Counted from the stretch's first letter, positions 1-9,195 are shown. The stretch: 50,598 nucleotides of DNA from Gammaproteobacteria bacterium (GCA_026707045.1 JAPOXO010000126.1:49045-99642); one strand, 5' to 3'. The notes: generated from the letters alone by a model not told the origin. A program made the numbers and translations.

Positions 1-271
1 GCACCAGGGTGTTGGATGGGAAAGATTTACTGATCAAGTAGTTTCAGTCGTCAACGACAGATGCAATCATGTTGTATTTCTTTTATGGGGAGCTGCGGCC
101 AAGAGAAAGGCTGAAGTGGTTGACAGAACAAAGCATCTCGTACTGGAAGCTCCACATCCATCTCCCCTTTCCGCTCACCGCGGTTTCTTCGGTTGTGGGC
201 ACTTTGCGGATGCCAATCGATATTTGACCTCTAAGGGCTACGAAGCTATCGATTGGTTTGCAGTTTTATGA
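1..271 (+). CDS. ung: Uracil-DNA glycosylase, C-terminal part (5' end outside window)
   Basis: This is the last third of a family 1 uracil-DNA glycosylase, which removes uracil from DNA to start base-excision repair. The reading frame begins at base 2 and ends with TGA at 269-271. The visible part carries the family signature HPSPLSAHRGFFGC, which contains the catalytic histidine and the DNA minor-groove loop. It is preceded by a VVFLLWGAAA strand and followed by the usual ending NRYL...IDWF. The catalytic aspartate motif (GQDPYH) would lie upstream of the window and cannot be checked. yciO starts 14 bases after the stop, so the two may be co-transcribed. Identification is secure. Confidence 0.95.
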   Translation, partial: HQGVGWERFTDQVVSVVNDRCNHVVFLLWGAAAKRKAEVVDRTKHLVLEAPHPSPLSAHRGFFGCGHFADANRYLTSKGYEAIDWFAVL

Positions 272-285
272 ATTAGGAATCGAAC

Positions 286-912
286 TTGAGTCAATATTTT
301 GAAGTGCATCCGACCCATCCCCAAACCCGATTGACGAATCAGGCGGCGGAGATCGTTGGGAATGGCGGAGTAATTGTCTACCCTACGGATACGACCTATG
401 CCATCGGGTGTCGTCTTCTCGATAGTGCCGCACTCAATCGGATTCGGTCCATTCGAAGGTTGAAATCCAATCATCTACTGACGATAGTCTGTAAAGATCT
501 ATCAGAACTTTCCAATTACGCTCAAGTTGACAACCCTAGCTACAGGATGATTCGGAGGCATACACCAGGACCATTTACCTTCATATTGAAAGCAACACGT
601 GATGTACCTCGAAAGGTTGCGAGTAGCAATCGTGGGACCGTTGGGCTTCGAATACCCGATTCGGAGATCGCAATGAGTTTTTTGGAAGCGCTTCAAGAAC
701 CCTTACTCTCTACATCGCTTGTGCTTCCTGGAGAAGAAGATGTGATGTGCGATCCAAGAGCCATTCGCGAGCGACTTGAACATCAAGTGGATGTCATAAT
801 CGATGGTGGAATCCTTGGGTCTGAACCTTCGACTCTGGTAGATTTGGTCGATTCATTTCCCACGATAACGCGACAGGGTCGAGGCATTCTTCAGACACAA
901 ACATCCGAATAG
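286..912 (+). CDS. yciO: YciO, Sua5/YciO/YrdC-fold protein
   Basis: A 208-residue protein of the Sua5/YciO/YrdC fold. Relatives TsaC and Sua5 make threonylcarbamoyl-AMP for tRNA t6A, but the YciO branch has a less certain role. It is recognisable as YciO by its start, MSQYFEVHPTHPQTRL, by GGVIVYPTDTTYAIGC, by DLSELSNYAQVDN and by LSTSLVLPG, all in the order seen in E. coli YciO. The TTG start is supported by AGGAA at 275-279, six bases upstream, and by alignment with the YciO N-terminus. It sits upstream of trpS and scpAB, a common gammaproteobacterial arrangement. Family assignment is firm; the physiological role is not. Confidence 0.9.
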   Translation: MSQYFEVHPTHPQTRLTNQAAEIVGNGGVIVYPTDTTYAIGCRLLDSAALNRIRSIRRLKSNHLLTIVCKDLSELSNYAQVDNPSYRMIRRHTPGPFTFILKATRDVPRKVASSNRGTVGLRIPDSEIAMSFLEALQEPLLSTSLVLPGEEDVMCDPRAIRERLEHQVDVIIDGGILGSEPSTLVDLVDSFPTITRQGRGILQTQTSE

Positions 913-942
913 GGAACTTATCAACAGAGTGAGCAAACCACA

Positions 943-2157
943 GTGAGCAACGGACAATTGGAAAACCGTGTCGTCTCGGGAATGAGACCCACGGGTCGAT
1001 TGCACCTAGGGCACTATCACGGAGCTTTGAAGAACTGGGCACAGCTGCAACACCAATACGACTGCTTCTTCTTTGTAGCAGACTGGCATGCCTTGACGAC
1101 TTCATACAACGAAACTGAGAATATCGAACAGAACACATATGAGATGCTTATCGATTGGTTCGCGAGCGGTGTGTCTCCGTCAGCGAGTACAGTATTCGTT
1201 CAAAGCAAAGTTCCCGAACATGCGGAACTCCACGTTCTGCTTTCAATGGTGACTCCATTGCCTTGGTTGGAACGTGTTCCTACATACAAAGACACACTGC
1301 GCAGACTGAATGACAAGAATCTCAATACATTCGGCTTTCTGGGTTATCCGGTGCTGCAGGCTGCAGACATACTCATGTATCGGGGTGCGAAAGTGCCTGT
1401 CGGGGCGGATCAAGAGGCGCACGTCGAAGTTACCCGAGACATAGCGAGAGCCTTCAATTGGAACTTTGGCCGAGACGACGAGTGGAAGTCACTAGCTCAG
1501 AAAGCGCTCGGACGAGTGCCCAAAAAAATCGCTCGCCAGTATGAATCGTGGCGCAAACAATACGTCGAGCAGGGAGTCGACGAGAAGTTGGAGGCCGCCC
1601 GTGCGCTGGTCTTTGAACAGTCTCATCTTTCCAATGACGAACAGGAGAGACTGATTGGCTACCTAGCAGATGGCGGACGCATCATTCTTCCTGAACCCGA
1701 AGTGCTTTTGACCGACACTCCAAAGGTTCCAGGGCTCAACGGAGAGAAGATGTCGAAGTCCTACAACAACACAGTGCTCTTGCGCGAAGAACACAGCTCT
1801 CTCGAGGCAAAAATTCGGACCATGCAAACGGACCCGGCGAGGGCTCGTCGGAGCGATCCAGGAGACCCATCCAAGTGTCCTGTCTATGACCTTCACAAGA
1901 TTTACTCTTCGCAGGAGACTTTGGACTGGGCGGCAAATGGTTGTAGATCGGCGGGGATCGGTTGCATTGACTGCAAAGGTCCACTCATTGACTCGCTAAA
2001 AACAGAACAGGTTCAATTTAACGATCGGGCTGCGCCATTTGTTGAAGATCGCAATCTCATTCGAAACATCATCGAAAAGGGATCTGAAAAGGCACGCGTG
2101 ATTGCAAAAGAGACGCTGGAAGACGTGCGATCCGCCATGGGAGTCTCATTTCGGTGA
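943..2157 (+). CDS. trpS: Tryptophanyl-tRNA synthetase
   Basis: A class I aminoacyl-tRNA synthetase that charges tRNA-Trp in the cytoplasm. The N-terminal block GMRPTGRLHLGHYHGAL holds the HIGH-type motif (HLGH, residues 21-24), and GEKMSKS at 267-273 is the KMSKS loop. With 404 residues it is longer than the E. coli enzyme (334). The extra length is an insertion of about 60 residues between the tRNA/Trp-binding part (VGADQEAHVEVTRDIA) and KMSKS, a form I know from other proteobacteria. The start is GTG with no clear ribosome-binding site. Its TGA overlaps the GTG of scpA by four bases, which implies translational coupling. Confidence 0.97.
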   Translation: MSNGQLENRVVSGMRPTGRLHLGHYHGALKNWAQLQHQYDCFFFVADWHALTTSYNETENIEQNTYEMLIDWFASGVSPSASTVFVQSKVPEHAELHVLLSMVTPLPWLERVPTYKDTLRRLNDKNLNTFGFLGYPVLQAADILMYRGAKVPVGADQEAHVEVTRDIARAFNWNFGRDDEWKSLAQKALGRVPKKIARQYESWRKQYVEQGVDEKLEAARALVFEQSHLSNDEQERLIGYLADGGRIILPEPEVLLTDTPKVPGLNGEKMSKSYNNTVLLREEHSSLEAKIRTMQTDPARARRSDPGDPSKCPVYDLHKIYSSQETLDWAANGCRSAGIGCIDCKGPLIDSLKTEQVQFNDRAAPFVEDRNLIRNIIEKGSEKARVIAKETLEDVRSAMGVSFR

Positions 2158-2960
2158 ACGATGAGATACAGGAGCAAGCTGTAGCGTCGACCACTCCCTC
2201 GGCATCAGACGACTATGCAGTGCCCGACGATCTCTTTATTCCACCTGATGCTCTTATTGTCATCTTGGAGGCATTCGAAGGACCGCTCGACTTGCTGCTG
2301 TATCTGATTCGCCGAAAAAACCTTGATATTTTGGATATCCCCGTGGCCGAAGTCACTGAGCAATACATGGCTTACATCGATGTGCTGACGTCGCTGCGTT
2401 TGGAACTAGCTGGAGACTACTTGGTAATGGCAGCAACCCTTGCCGAGCTCAAGTCTCGCATGTTGCTTCCACGGAAAAGCGACGAAGCGGAGGAAGAGGA
2501 GGACCCCCGAGCAGAACTGGTGCGCAGGTTGTTGGAGTACGAAGTGTTTCAGAAAGCTGCGGAGGAAATCGACGAGCTTCCAAGAGTCGATAGAGACATT
2601 TTCATTGCTCAAGTAGATCGATCTGACGTGCCGGTAGAGATTGATCCCCCGAAAGTGGAACTTCGCGAATTATTGATTGCGTTCACCGAAGTCTTGGAAC
2701 GTGACAAGATGAGGCGTCCCCATCCTATCGACATCGAATCTCTTTCTATTCGAGAACGAATGACCAATCTGTTGACTCAGCTTGCAAATAGAGACGGTTA
2801 TGTCTCATTTCTCGAGTTATTCGACCACACAGAAAGTCGCGAGGGGGCTGTTGTCACATTGCTAGCATTGCTAGAGCTGATAAGAGACAGCGTCGTCTCA
2901 GTAATTCAGCATGGATCCTATGAGCCAATATTTGTCACACGCGCCCACTCCTCTGGGTAG
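2154..2960 (+). CDS. scpA: Segregation and condensation protein A
   Basis: ScpA is the kleisin subunit of the SMC-ScpAB condensin, which bridges SMC heads and compacts the chromosome. The signature EAFEGPLDLLLYLIRRKN follows a 35-residue acidic N-terminal stretch. After it come EVTEQYMAYID, then LAGDYLVMAATLAELKSRMLLP, a variable acidic linker, and a C-terminal winged-helix region (RDGYVSFLELFDH). It starts with GTG at 2154, overlapping the trpS stop, and scpB follows 12 bases downstream. No smc or muk gene is in the window, so the SMC partner must be encoded elsewhere. Length (268 residues) is normal. Confidence 0.95.
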   Translation: MNDEIQEQAVASTTPSASDDYAVPDDLFIPPDALIVILEAFEGPLDLLLYLIRRKNLDILDIPVAEVTEQYMAYIDVLTSLRLELAGDYLVMAATLAELKSRMLLPRKSDEAEEEEDPRAELVRRLLEYEVFQKAAEEIDELPRVDRDIFIAQVDRSDVPVEIDPPKVELRELLIAFTEVLERDKMRRPHPIDIESLSIRERMTNLLTQLANRDGYVSFLELFDHTESREGAVVTLLALLELIRDSVVSVIQHGSYEPIFVTRAHSSG

Positions 2961-2972
2961 AGCACGTCAGTC

Positions 2973-3542
2973 ATGATGGAACTGAACGAAGTCCGGCGAG
3001 CAGTTGAAGCATTGCTTCTAGTAGCCGAGGATCCACTTAGTCGAACTCAGCTTGCCGGTCTGTTGAAAGAACACGACGAGGACGAAAGCAATCTGTCGGC
3101 ATTAGTTGAACAGTCACTGGAACTCATTAAAGCGGACTGCTCCGAGAGGGCCTACGAGCTAGTTGAGGTTGGATCAGGATTCCGATTGCAAGTTAGACCG
3201 GAGTTCAACAAGTGGATTGGCAAGCTGTGGATGCAGCGACCAAGACAATATTCTCGTGCCTTGCTTGAAACCTTGGCGTTGATTGCATATAGACAACCAA
3301 TCACTCGCGGTGAAATTGAACAGGTCAGAGGTGTTTCAGTAAGCTCATATACGATTCGTACCCTTATAGACAGAGGATGGATACGCGAGCTAGGAGCCAA
3401 GGATTTACCCGGAAGACCAATGATGTATGGGACAACCAGATCCTTCCTAGACTACTTTAACTTAAAGACTCTTGACGACTTGCCGCCTTTGCATGAATTG
3501 CAATCGCCCGCTAACGACATTGTCGATTCTGTTACTCAATAG
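2973..3542 (+). CDS. scpB: Segregation and condensation protein B
   Basis: ScpB is the dimeric tandem winged-helix (KITE) subunit of the SMC-ScpAB complex and binds the middle of ScpA. The 189-residue protein opens with VRRAVEALLLVAEDPLS and contains the hallmark LLETLALIAYRQPITRGEIEQVRG (quoted here as two adjoining pieces, LLETLALIAYRQP and ITRGEIEQVRG), followed by LIDRGWIRELG and GRPMMYGTT. There are two adjacent ATG codons (2973 and 2976) and either could be used. The gene lies between scpA and rluB, an order shared with many proteobacteria. The assignment is firm. Confidence 0.95.
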   Translation: MMELNEVRRAVEALLLVAEDPLSRTQLAGLLKEHDEDESNLSALVEQSLELIKADCSERAYELVEVGSGFRLQVRPEFNKWIGKLWMQRPRQYSRALLETLALIAYRQPITRGEIEQVRGVSVSSYTIRTLIDRGWIRELGAKDLPGRPMMYGTTRSFLDYFNLKTLDDLPPLHELQSPANDIVDSVTQ

Positions 3543-3589
3543 GCTGTCTGGCGACTTGCCTCCACAAAACAGTCCATTTGTACGACCCA

Positions 3590-4435
3590 ATGACGAAAGA
3601 TTCACAGAAGCTACAGAAGGTGCTGGCAGACTTGGGTCTTGGATCTCGACGGCAAATGGAAAAGTGGATAGATGCCGGCCGCATTTTTGTTGATGGAAAG
3701 AGAGCGCATCAAGGACAACGAGTAACGATTGACGCTCAGATCGAGGTGGACGGGAATAAAGTAAGAAACCTCGAGGCTGTAAGAAATACTCGCATTCTTG
3801 CAATGAACAAGAAGGCCGGTGAAATTGTCGCTCGGAGAGATCCAGAAAACCGCCCTACGGTATTTGCAAATCTTCCTAAACTGGCCAATGGCCGATGGAT
3901 TTCCATAGGTAGGCTGGACATCAGTACCAGTGGACTTTTGCTCTTCACAAATCATGGACTGATCGCACATCGCCTCATGCATCCCAGTTCCGTGATCGAT
4001 CGAGAGTATGCCGTTCGTGTAATGGGAAAACTCAGCGAACAGCAGTTAGAAACTCTCAAAATTGGAGCTCTAATTGATGATTCCTGGTGTCGGTTCTCGG
4101 ACATTCGCTACTACAACGGTTCAGGGCTGAATCATTGGTATCACGTCGTACTCATGGAGGGTCGGAATAGACAAATCCACAGACTGCTTGATCACGTAGG
4201 GTCAAGAGTATCTCGGATAAAACGAGTTCGGTTTGGTCCGGTGATTCTCCCAAAGACGATGCCGGCCGGAAAGATTCGTGAATTGGACACCAGAGACGTA
4301 CAAGCCATTTGCAAATGGATAGATGTCGCCCCTATCATCAAGCTTGACTCAGATTCCACTATGCGAGAGAAAGGGTCGTTATTGATTCCATACCCAGGAC
4401 TGGACGTCCGCGGGCATGTATACACACAAGTCTAG
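3590..4435 (+). CDS. rluB: Ribosomal large subunit pseudouridine synthase B
   Basis: A pseudouridine synthase of the RsuA/RluB family; RluB modifies U2605 of 23S rRNA in E. coli. Near the N-terminus an S4 RNA-binding domain is visible (QKVLADLGLGSRRQMEKW, then GRIFVDG). The catalytic motif GRLDISTSGLLLFTNHG holds the active-site Asp. It is followed by LMHPSSVIDREYAVRVMG and the GRNRQIHRL block. I place the start at ATG 3590 because MTKDSQKLQKVL matches the family N-terminus; an in-frame TTG at 3578 would add four residues. Neither has a clear ribosome-binding site. The stop shares the tetranucleotide CTAG with the convergent reductase gene. RluE/RsuA-type substrates cannot be excluded from sequence alone. 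Confidence 0.88.
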   Translation: MTKDSQKLQKVLADLGLGSRRQMEKWIDAGRIFVDGKRAHQGQRVTIDAQIEVDGNKVRNLEAVRNTRILAMNKKAGEIVARRDPENRPTVFANLPKLANGRWISIGRLDISTSGLLLFTNHGLIAHRLMHPSSVIDREYAVRVMGKLSEQQLETLKIGALIDDSWCRFSDIRYYNGSGLNHWYHVVLMEGRNRQIHRLLDHVGSRVSRIKRVRFGPVILPKTMPAGKIRELDTRDVQAICKWIDVAPIIKLDSDSTMREKGSLLIPYPGLDVRGHVYTQV

Positions 4436-5184
4436 GATTTAGTCCACGAAATCACATCAAGCTTTTGTCCTGTGACCTCTCTGGAGTCGGGACCCATGAG
4501 ATACAAGTAGAGTGGCATGTGGACTTCAGGTGTTGGCAGAGTTGAGGGATCTTCCGCTGGGTAAGCCTCGGCCCGCATAGCGGTACGAGTTCCGCCGGGA
4601 TTGAGTGAATTGACCCGAATATTTGGTTCTGCGCCGAGTTCGTCCGCCAGGATTTCCATCAAGGCTTCGGTAGCAAATTTGGATGCGGAATACGCACCCC
4701 AGTACGCTCTGCCCTTACGACCCACACCTGATGAAGTAAGAATGATCGATGCATCTTCGGCTTGACGTAAGAGAGGTAGTAATGCCTGCGTCAGAAGGAA
4801 TTGCGAATGAACATTTACCTGAAACACGTGCTTCCATTGGGTGTAGGGATAGCTCTCAATCGGCAACTTTGGTCCCAGTACGGATGCATTGTGCAACAGT
4901 CCGTCGAGGCGTCCAAACACGTCGCGAATCCCGTTCTGCAGTTCCAAAGAACTCGCGTCATCAAGGTTCGCTAAATCTACTGGTACGATCAGTGGATTGG
5001 TCGAGCCAAGCTGTTTGATTTCATCGTTTATTGCCTCCAACTTGCTTCGCGTGCGACCTACCAATACTAGAGATGCGCCGTGTTGGGCGAAGGTCTTGGC
5101 TGCAACACGACCTATACCGTCGCCTGCTCCGGTCACCAACACAACTCGGCCATCAAGCAGATTCTCCCTGGGCTGGTAGTCCAT
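4432..5184 (-). CDS. yciK: YciK-like short-chain dehydrogenase/reductase
   Basis: A 250-residue classical short-chain dehydrogenase/reductase that closely follows E. coli YciK. It begins MDYQPRENLLDGR, has the NAD(P)-binding TGAGDGIG glycine motif, LHNASVLGP (the NAG position), catalytic Ser in LTSSGVGRKG, and YSASK with the catalytic Tyr and Lys. It ends with NPGGTRTAMRAEA and PLYLYLMG. I use ATG 5184 because it matches the YciK start. The open frame continues to a TTG at 5247, whose 21 extra residues resemble a hydrophobic leader, but cytoplasmic enzymes of this family lack one. The substrate is unknown. ubiG lies just upstream on the same strand, as in pseudomonads. Confidence 0.88.
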   Translation of the reverse strand: MDYQPRENLLDGRVVLVTGAGDGIGRVAAKTFAQHGASLVLVGRTRSKLEAINDEIKQLGSTNPLIVPVDLANLDDASSLELQNGIRDVFGRLDGLLHNASVLGPKLPIESYPYTQWKHVFQVNVHSQFLLTQALLPLLRQAEDASIILTSSGVGRKGRAYWGAYSASKFATEALMEILADELGAEPNIRVNSLNPGGTRTAMRAEAYPAEDPSTLPTPEVHMPLYLYLMGPDSREVTGQKLDVISWTKS

Positions 5185-5277
5185 TCGTGGTGTTGCTGAC
5201 ACTGGAATCCCTGTCAACACAAGTCCAATCGAAATGAACAATCCCAAGGGACGGAGCCTTTCCGGGAATCGCTGCTT

Positions 5278-5991
5278 CTACAGTTTTTGTGCGTGCAAGA
5301 AATAGTTAACACTGGCATCAGGAACAAGGGAGGTTGACCGCATGATCGGATTGTATCGGTAGCCTTGCACTCTTTGCACACTCAGATGCGCGTTTCTTGC
5401 AGCCTGTGCAAGTTCGGAAGGCTTTATAAATTTTCGGTACTCGTGAGTGCCTCTAGGAAGCACGTTGAGTACGTATTCTGCGCCTAGGATGGCGACAACG
5501 TAAGCAATCGGCTTGCGATTGATTGTTGACAGGAATACATTACCTCCGGGCTTCGTAAGGCTAGCCAGGGCTCGAACCGTCTCTGCGAAATCGGGAACAT
5601 GTTCCACTATTTCCATTGCCGTGACAACGTCGAATTGTTTTTCATCTTTGGCAAGTTCCTCTGCGGTTGTCTGAAGGTACCGAATTCGGTCTTGCAAACC
5701 CATTTCCACGGCATGTAGTTTGGCGACCGTCAATGGTCCCTGAGCTGGATCAATTCCAGTAGGTATTGCTCCGAGATTTGCCAGACTTTCCGTCAAGATG
5801 CCGCCACCACACCCTACGTCCAGGACGGTGGAACCCGGGATTTTCGTGTGTTTACTGATAAAACGCACCCTGATTTCATTGATGTCGTGTAAAGGTCGAA
5901 ATTCACCGTTCCGATCCCACCATCTTTGAGCAAGTGAATCGAATTTCTTGATTTCAACGGGATCTACATTCATTAAAGGGGTTCTACGCAT
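5278..5991 (-). CDS. ubiG: Ubiquinone biosynthesis O-methyltransferase UbiG
   Basis: UbiG is the S-adenosylmethionine-dependent O-methyltransferase that acts twice in ubiquinone synthesis. The diagnostic N-terminal pattern is KFDSLAQRWWDRNGEFRPLH, followed by the SAM-binding motif VLDVGCGGGILTESLA, the acidic loop TAMEIVEHVPD, and LTKPGGNVFLSTINR. The C-terminal half shows VLPRGTHEYRKFIKPSEL and the family YNPI stretch. Length (237) is typical. It presumably heads a two-gene unit with the yciK-like gene, as in Pseudomonas, where mupP can lie between them; here mupP is absent. It implies aerobic respiration with ubiquinone. Confidence 0.95.
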   Translation of the reverse strand: MRRTPLMNVDPVEIKKFDSLAQRWWDRNGEFRPLHDINEIRVRFISKHTKIPGSTVLDVGCGGGILTESLANLGAIPTGIDPAQGPLTVAKLHAVEMGLQDRIRYLQTTAEELAKDEKQFDVVTAMEIVEHVPDFAETVRALASLTKPGGNVFLSTINRKPIAYVVAILGAEYVLNVLPRGTHEYRKFIKPSELAQAARNAHLSVQRVQGYRYNPIMRSTSLVPDASVNYFLHAQKL

Positions 5992-6317
5992 CCGCCATGG
6001 GCAATGTTAGCCAAGTTTCCACTAGTCATAGCGCAACATTCAGTATTTGGCTGACCCACAGGCAAGGCACTTTTAATCGTGTGTTGCTTGTCGGTCTCGG
6101 ACTCAACCATCAAACCTAGAGGCACATTTTGCGATGCGATTCAAGTGTTCCGAATATACCGAAAAGGAAGGGTGCGAAGTCTTCCTAAAAGTGTGAACAA
6201 TTCCCACCTCTAACCCAAATTTCGCAACCACATTTCCATGCGAGCGCATTGCGCAACCGCTAAACCGTCGCTGACTGGAAAACAAGTAGCAATTAGCTAG
6301 TTTCGGTCGGAAAAACC
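5992..6317. other. Intergenic region between divergent ubiG and gyrA
   Basis: About 400 bases separate ubiG and gyrA; the last part holds the proposed gyrA promoter. In the remainder I see no convincing coding sequence. The open frames present have no family features and no ribosome-binding sites. I could not pick a clear sigma-70 promoter for ubiG. No tRNA-like or riboswitch-like structure is visible. Confidence 0.5.
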
Positions 6318-6346
6318 TGTACATCGACTGTGGGTTACGCTACAAT
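6318..6346 (+). promoter_or_regulatory. Candidate sigma-70 promoter for gyrA
   Basis: TGTACA (6318-6323) and TACAAT (6341-6346) are separated by exactly 17 bases and lie 46 bases upstream of the gyrA ATG. Each box matches the consensus at four or five of six positions. This is a sequence call only. Confidence 0.4.
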
Positions 6347-6392
6347 AACAGTTCCCCCGCTTCCTGTTTTTCTGGCACTTTAGTGCTTTGCC

Positions 6393-9152
6393 ATGAGTGA
6401 CGACGATAGTTCGACAACTCCCGAAGACGAATCCAATAACAACGACGAGTTGAGTTCTTCGCCACCTAGTTCTACAGGTGGCGATATTGTACGGGTGTAC
6501 ATAGAAGATGAGATGCGTCATTCGTATCTCGGTTACGCGATGAGCGTGATCATTGGCCGTGCACTGCCTGACATTCGTGACGGCCTGAAACCCGTACATA
6601 GACGATGCCTCTTCGGAATGGACCAGCTGAACAATCGGCATGACCGACCCACTATGAAGTCAGCCAGGGTTGGAGGCGAGGTTGTTGGAAAGTATCACCC
6701 ACACGGGGAACAGGCAATTTACGAAACTATCGTAAATATGGCACAGGACTTCAAGATGCGGTATCCACTGGTGGAAGGGCAGGGGAACTTCGGTTCCATT
6801 GATGGAGACCCTGCCGCCGCACCGAGATATACCGAAGTCAGAATGATGCGAATTGCATCTATGATGCTGGCAGATCTCGACAGGGAAACCGTCGACATGA
6901 CCCTCAACTACGACGACACTATCCTTGTTCCAGTCGTGTTGCCGACCCGCATCCCGAATTTACTTATAAACGGTTCGTACGGAATTGCCGTAGCCATGGC
7001 TACCAATATTCCTCCTCACAATCTCACTGAGGTCATTGACGCATGTATAGCCTTGGTAGACGATGAGCATCTCACCGTAGAAGATCTGATGCAGTATGTA
7101 CAGGGTCCCGACTTCCCAACGGCTGGAATTATCAATGGCCGAGCAGGAATCGTGCAATCCTACAAGACCGGTAGGGGCAGAATTCGCGTACGTGCTCGAG
7201 CAAGCATCGAAAAGGAAAAATCAGGTCGAGAGACAATAATCGTCACAGAGATTCCTTTCCAGCAAAACAAGGCTAAGCTGGTTGAGTCCATAGCCGATTT
7301 GGTTCGCGAAAAACGCATTAGCGGAATTTCCGACCTTCGTGACGAGTCTAGCAAGAATGGAATGCGCATCGTCATAGAAGTCAGTCGAGGTGAACCAGGT
7401 GACGTCGTGCTAAACAACCTCTTTGCACACACTCAGTTGGAATCGTCCGTTAGTGTGAATTGCACTGCTCTTGTCGGCGGTCAACCGCGAACTGTAAACC
7501 TCAAAGACATGCTGATGGCATTCATTCATCATCGCCGAGAGGTCGTAATTCGTCGGTCAACCTATCTCCTGCGCGAATCTAGAAGGCGCGCGCACACACT
7601 TGAAGGTCAGGCCGTTGCATTGGCCGATATAGATGAAATTGTCGAGCTTATTCGCAGTTCAGAATCTCGGCAGGACGCACAGGACGCATTAACCGGTCGA
7701 TCATGGCTGAGGGTAGTTGCCGGGGAAGACGATTCGAGTGATCGAATCTCTCGGGTTTCTGCTGTTCAAGCCTTGTTGCGACGAGCGGACGTGAAACTAG
7801 CACGGCGTGATGACTTAGACGCGTCGCTTGGGTTTGATGAAGAGACCGGAGAATATCGTCTCTCCAATGATCAAGCGGACGCAATTCTAAGTTTGCAGCT
7901 CCACCGCCTAGTCAGTTTGGAACAAAACCGTCTCATCAGCGAATACGAAGAACTGATTGCCGTTATCAAGAGTCTTCAGGAAATCCTCGAATCAGATAAA
8001 CGAATGAACGAGGTAGTCAAGGAAGAGCTCATCGAAGTCAGAGATGAATTCGGCGACGAACGGAAGACGGAGATTCTGCAAACCGAGGAAGACTTCACGA
8101 CAATTGACATGATTGTCCCCAAGACTGTGGTTGTCACAATTTCGCACGGCGGGTATGCCAAGAGCCAGCCAATTGATGTTTACGAGGCACAACGGAGAGG
8201 CGGGCGAGGCAAAACGGCTGCAACTGTCAAGGAGGACGACTTTGTTGAGCACCTCCTAATAACTCACAACCACTCGACACTTTTGTGTTTTAGCAATCGA
8301 GGGCGTGCTTACTGGCTACCGACCTATCAAATTCCAGAGAGCAGCCGAAACGCATTGGGGCGTCCGTTAGTCAACCTATTGGAACTTGAAGGTGACGAGA
8401 GAATATCGGCGATTTGCCCCGTCAAGGACTTTTCGGAAGACCGTTTTGTCGTGTTGGCCACTCGACGGGGACAGGTGAAGCGAGTGGAACTGAGCAAGTT
8501 TAGTAGACCCCGAAAGCGAGGACTAATCGCCATTGGATTGCTCGACAATGACCGATTGATAGGCGCGGATTTAACCGATGGGCACCAAGAAATTGTTCTT
8601 GTACAGAACAAGGGATTGGCTGTGAAATTCATGGAATCGGACGTACGAGTGATGGGAAGAACCGCCCGCGGTGTCCGGGGAATTCGCCTTCGAGGCGATG
8701 CGGAAGTACTTTCCTTAGTTATTCCCCACGAAAACGGCTACCTGCTCTGTGCCACTGAGAATGGCTACGGTAAGAGGACCGACCTCCAAGCGTTTCGACG
8801 TACCGGTAGAGGAGGACTGGGATCCTATGCGATCAGGAGTTCTCAACGGAACGGGGAAGTAGCTGGCGCTGTGCAAGTATTTGACACAGATCATGTAATG
8901 TTTATCAACAATAGAGGAACACTCATTCGGACCTCAGTTGATCAGATCCGAATCGCAGGACGCAATACCCAAGGCGTGAGACTCATACGTTTGGGCGAAG
9001 AAGAGCGACTGATTGGAATTGGTCGAATCCCAGAATCAGCATTGTCTGAAGAGGAGGAAACACAATCCGATTCTTCTATTGATGAAACTCCGGACAACCG
9101 TGGTGAGTCTGACAATGATTCGCAACCAGACAACTCGAACAACGACGCCTAG
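6393..9152 (+). CDS. gyrA: DNA gyrase subunit A
   Basis: GyrA cuts and religates DNA within the GyrA2GyrB2 complex, which introduces negative supercoils. The catalytic tyrosine is Tyr146 in APRYTEVR. The C-terminal beta-pinwheel carries the GyrA box QRRGGRG, which separates it from ParC. At 919 residues it exceeds E. coli GyrA (875). About 24 extra residues form an acidic, Ser/Asn-rich N-terminus, and an acidic tail of about 35 residues follows the pinwheel. In the quinolone-binding region the motif reads HPHGEQAIYE. The residue aligned with E. coli Ser83 is therefore Gln107 and that aligned with Asp87 is Glu111. Gln at the first site is unusual. The ATG start has no visible ribosome-binding site. 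Confidence 0.97.
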   Translation: MSDDDSSTTPEDESNNNDELSSSPPSSTGGDIVRVYIEDEMRHSYLGYAMSVIIGRALPDIRDGLKPVHRRCLFGMDQLNNRHDRPTMKSARVGGEVVGKYHPHGEQAIYETIVNMAQDFKMRYPLVEGQGNFGSIDGDPAAAPRYTEVRMMRIASMMLADLDRETVDMTLNYDDTILVPVVLPTRIPNLLINGSYGIAVAMATNIPPHNLTEVIDACIALVDDEHLTVEDLMQYVQGPDFPTAGIINGRAGIVQSYKTGRGRIRVRARASIEKEKSGRETIIVTEIPFQQNKAKLVESIADLVREKRISGISDLRDESSKNGMRIVIEVSRGEPGDVVLNNLFAHTQLESSVSVNCTALVGGQPRTVNLKDMLMAFIHHRREVVIRRSTYLLRESRRRAHTLEGQAVALADIDEIVELIRSSESRQDAQDALTGRSWLRVVAGEDDSSDRISRVSAVQALLRRADVKLARRDDLDASLGFDEETGEYRLSNDQADAILSLQLHRLVSLEQNRLISEYEELIAVIKSLQEILESDKRMNEVVKEELIEVRDEFGDERKTEILQTEEDFTTIDMIVPKTVVVTISHGGYAKSQPIDVYEAQRRGGRGKTAATVKEDDFVEHLLITHNHSTLLCFSNRGRAYWLPTYQIPESSRNALGRPLVNLLELEGDERISAICPVKDFSEDRFVVLATRRGQVKRVELSKFSRPRKRGLIAIGLLDNDRLIGADLTDGHQEIVLVQNKGLAVKFMESDVRVMGRTARGVRGIRLRGDAEVLSLVIPHENGYLLCATENGYGKRTDLQAFRRTGRGGLGSYAIRSSQRNGEVAGAVQVFDTDHVMFINNRGTLIRTSVDQIRIAGRNTQGVRLIRLGEEERLIGIGRIPESALSEEEETQSDSSIDETPDNRGESDNDSQPDNSNNDA

Positions 9153-9195
9153 AATTACCACGACTCGCTGATCGCGTTAGTCCAAATATATCGCA

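Noticed and set aside
5185-5247. A longer N-terminus for the YciK-like reductase that looks like a signal peptide.
   Set aside because: The family starts at MDYQP, the upstream start would be a TTG, and YciK-type reductases are cytoplasmic.
6103-6641. Minus-strand open frames in the ubiG-gyrA gap and over the start of gyrA.
   Set aside because: They have no ribosome-binding sites, no domain patterns and unlikely composition, and one overlaps gyrA.
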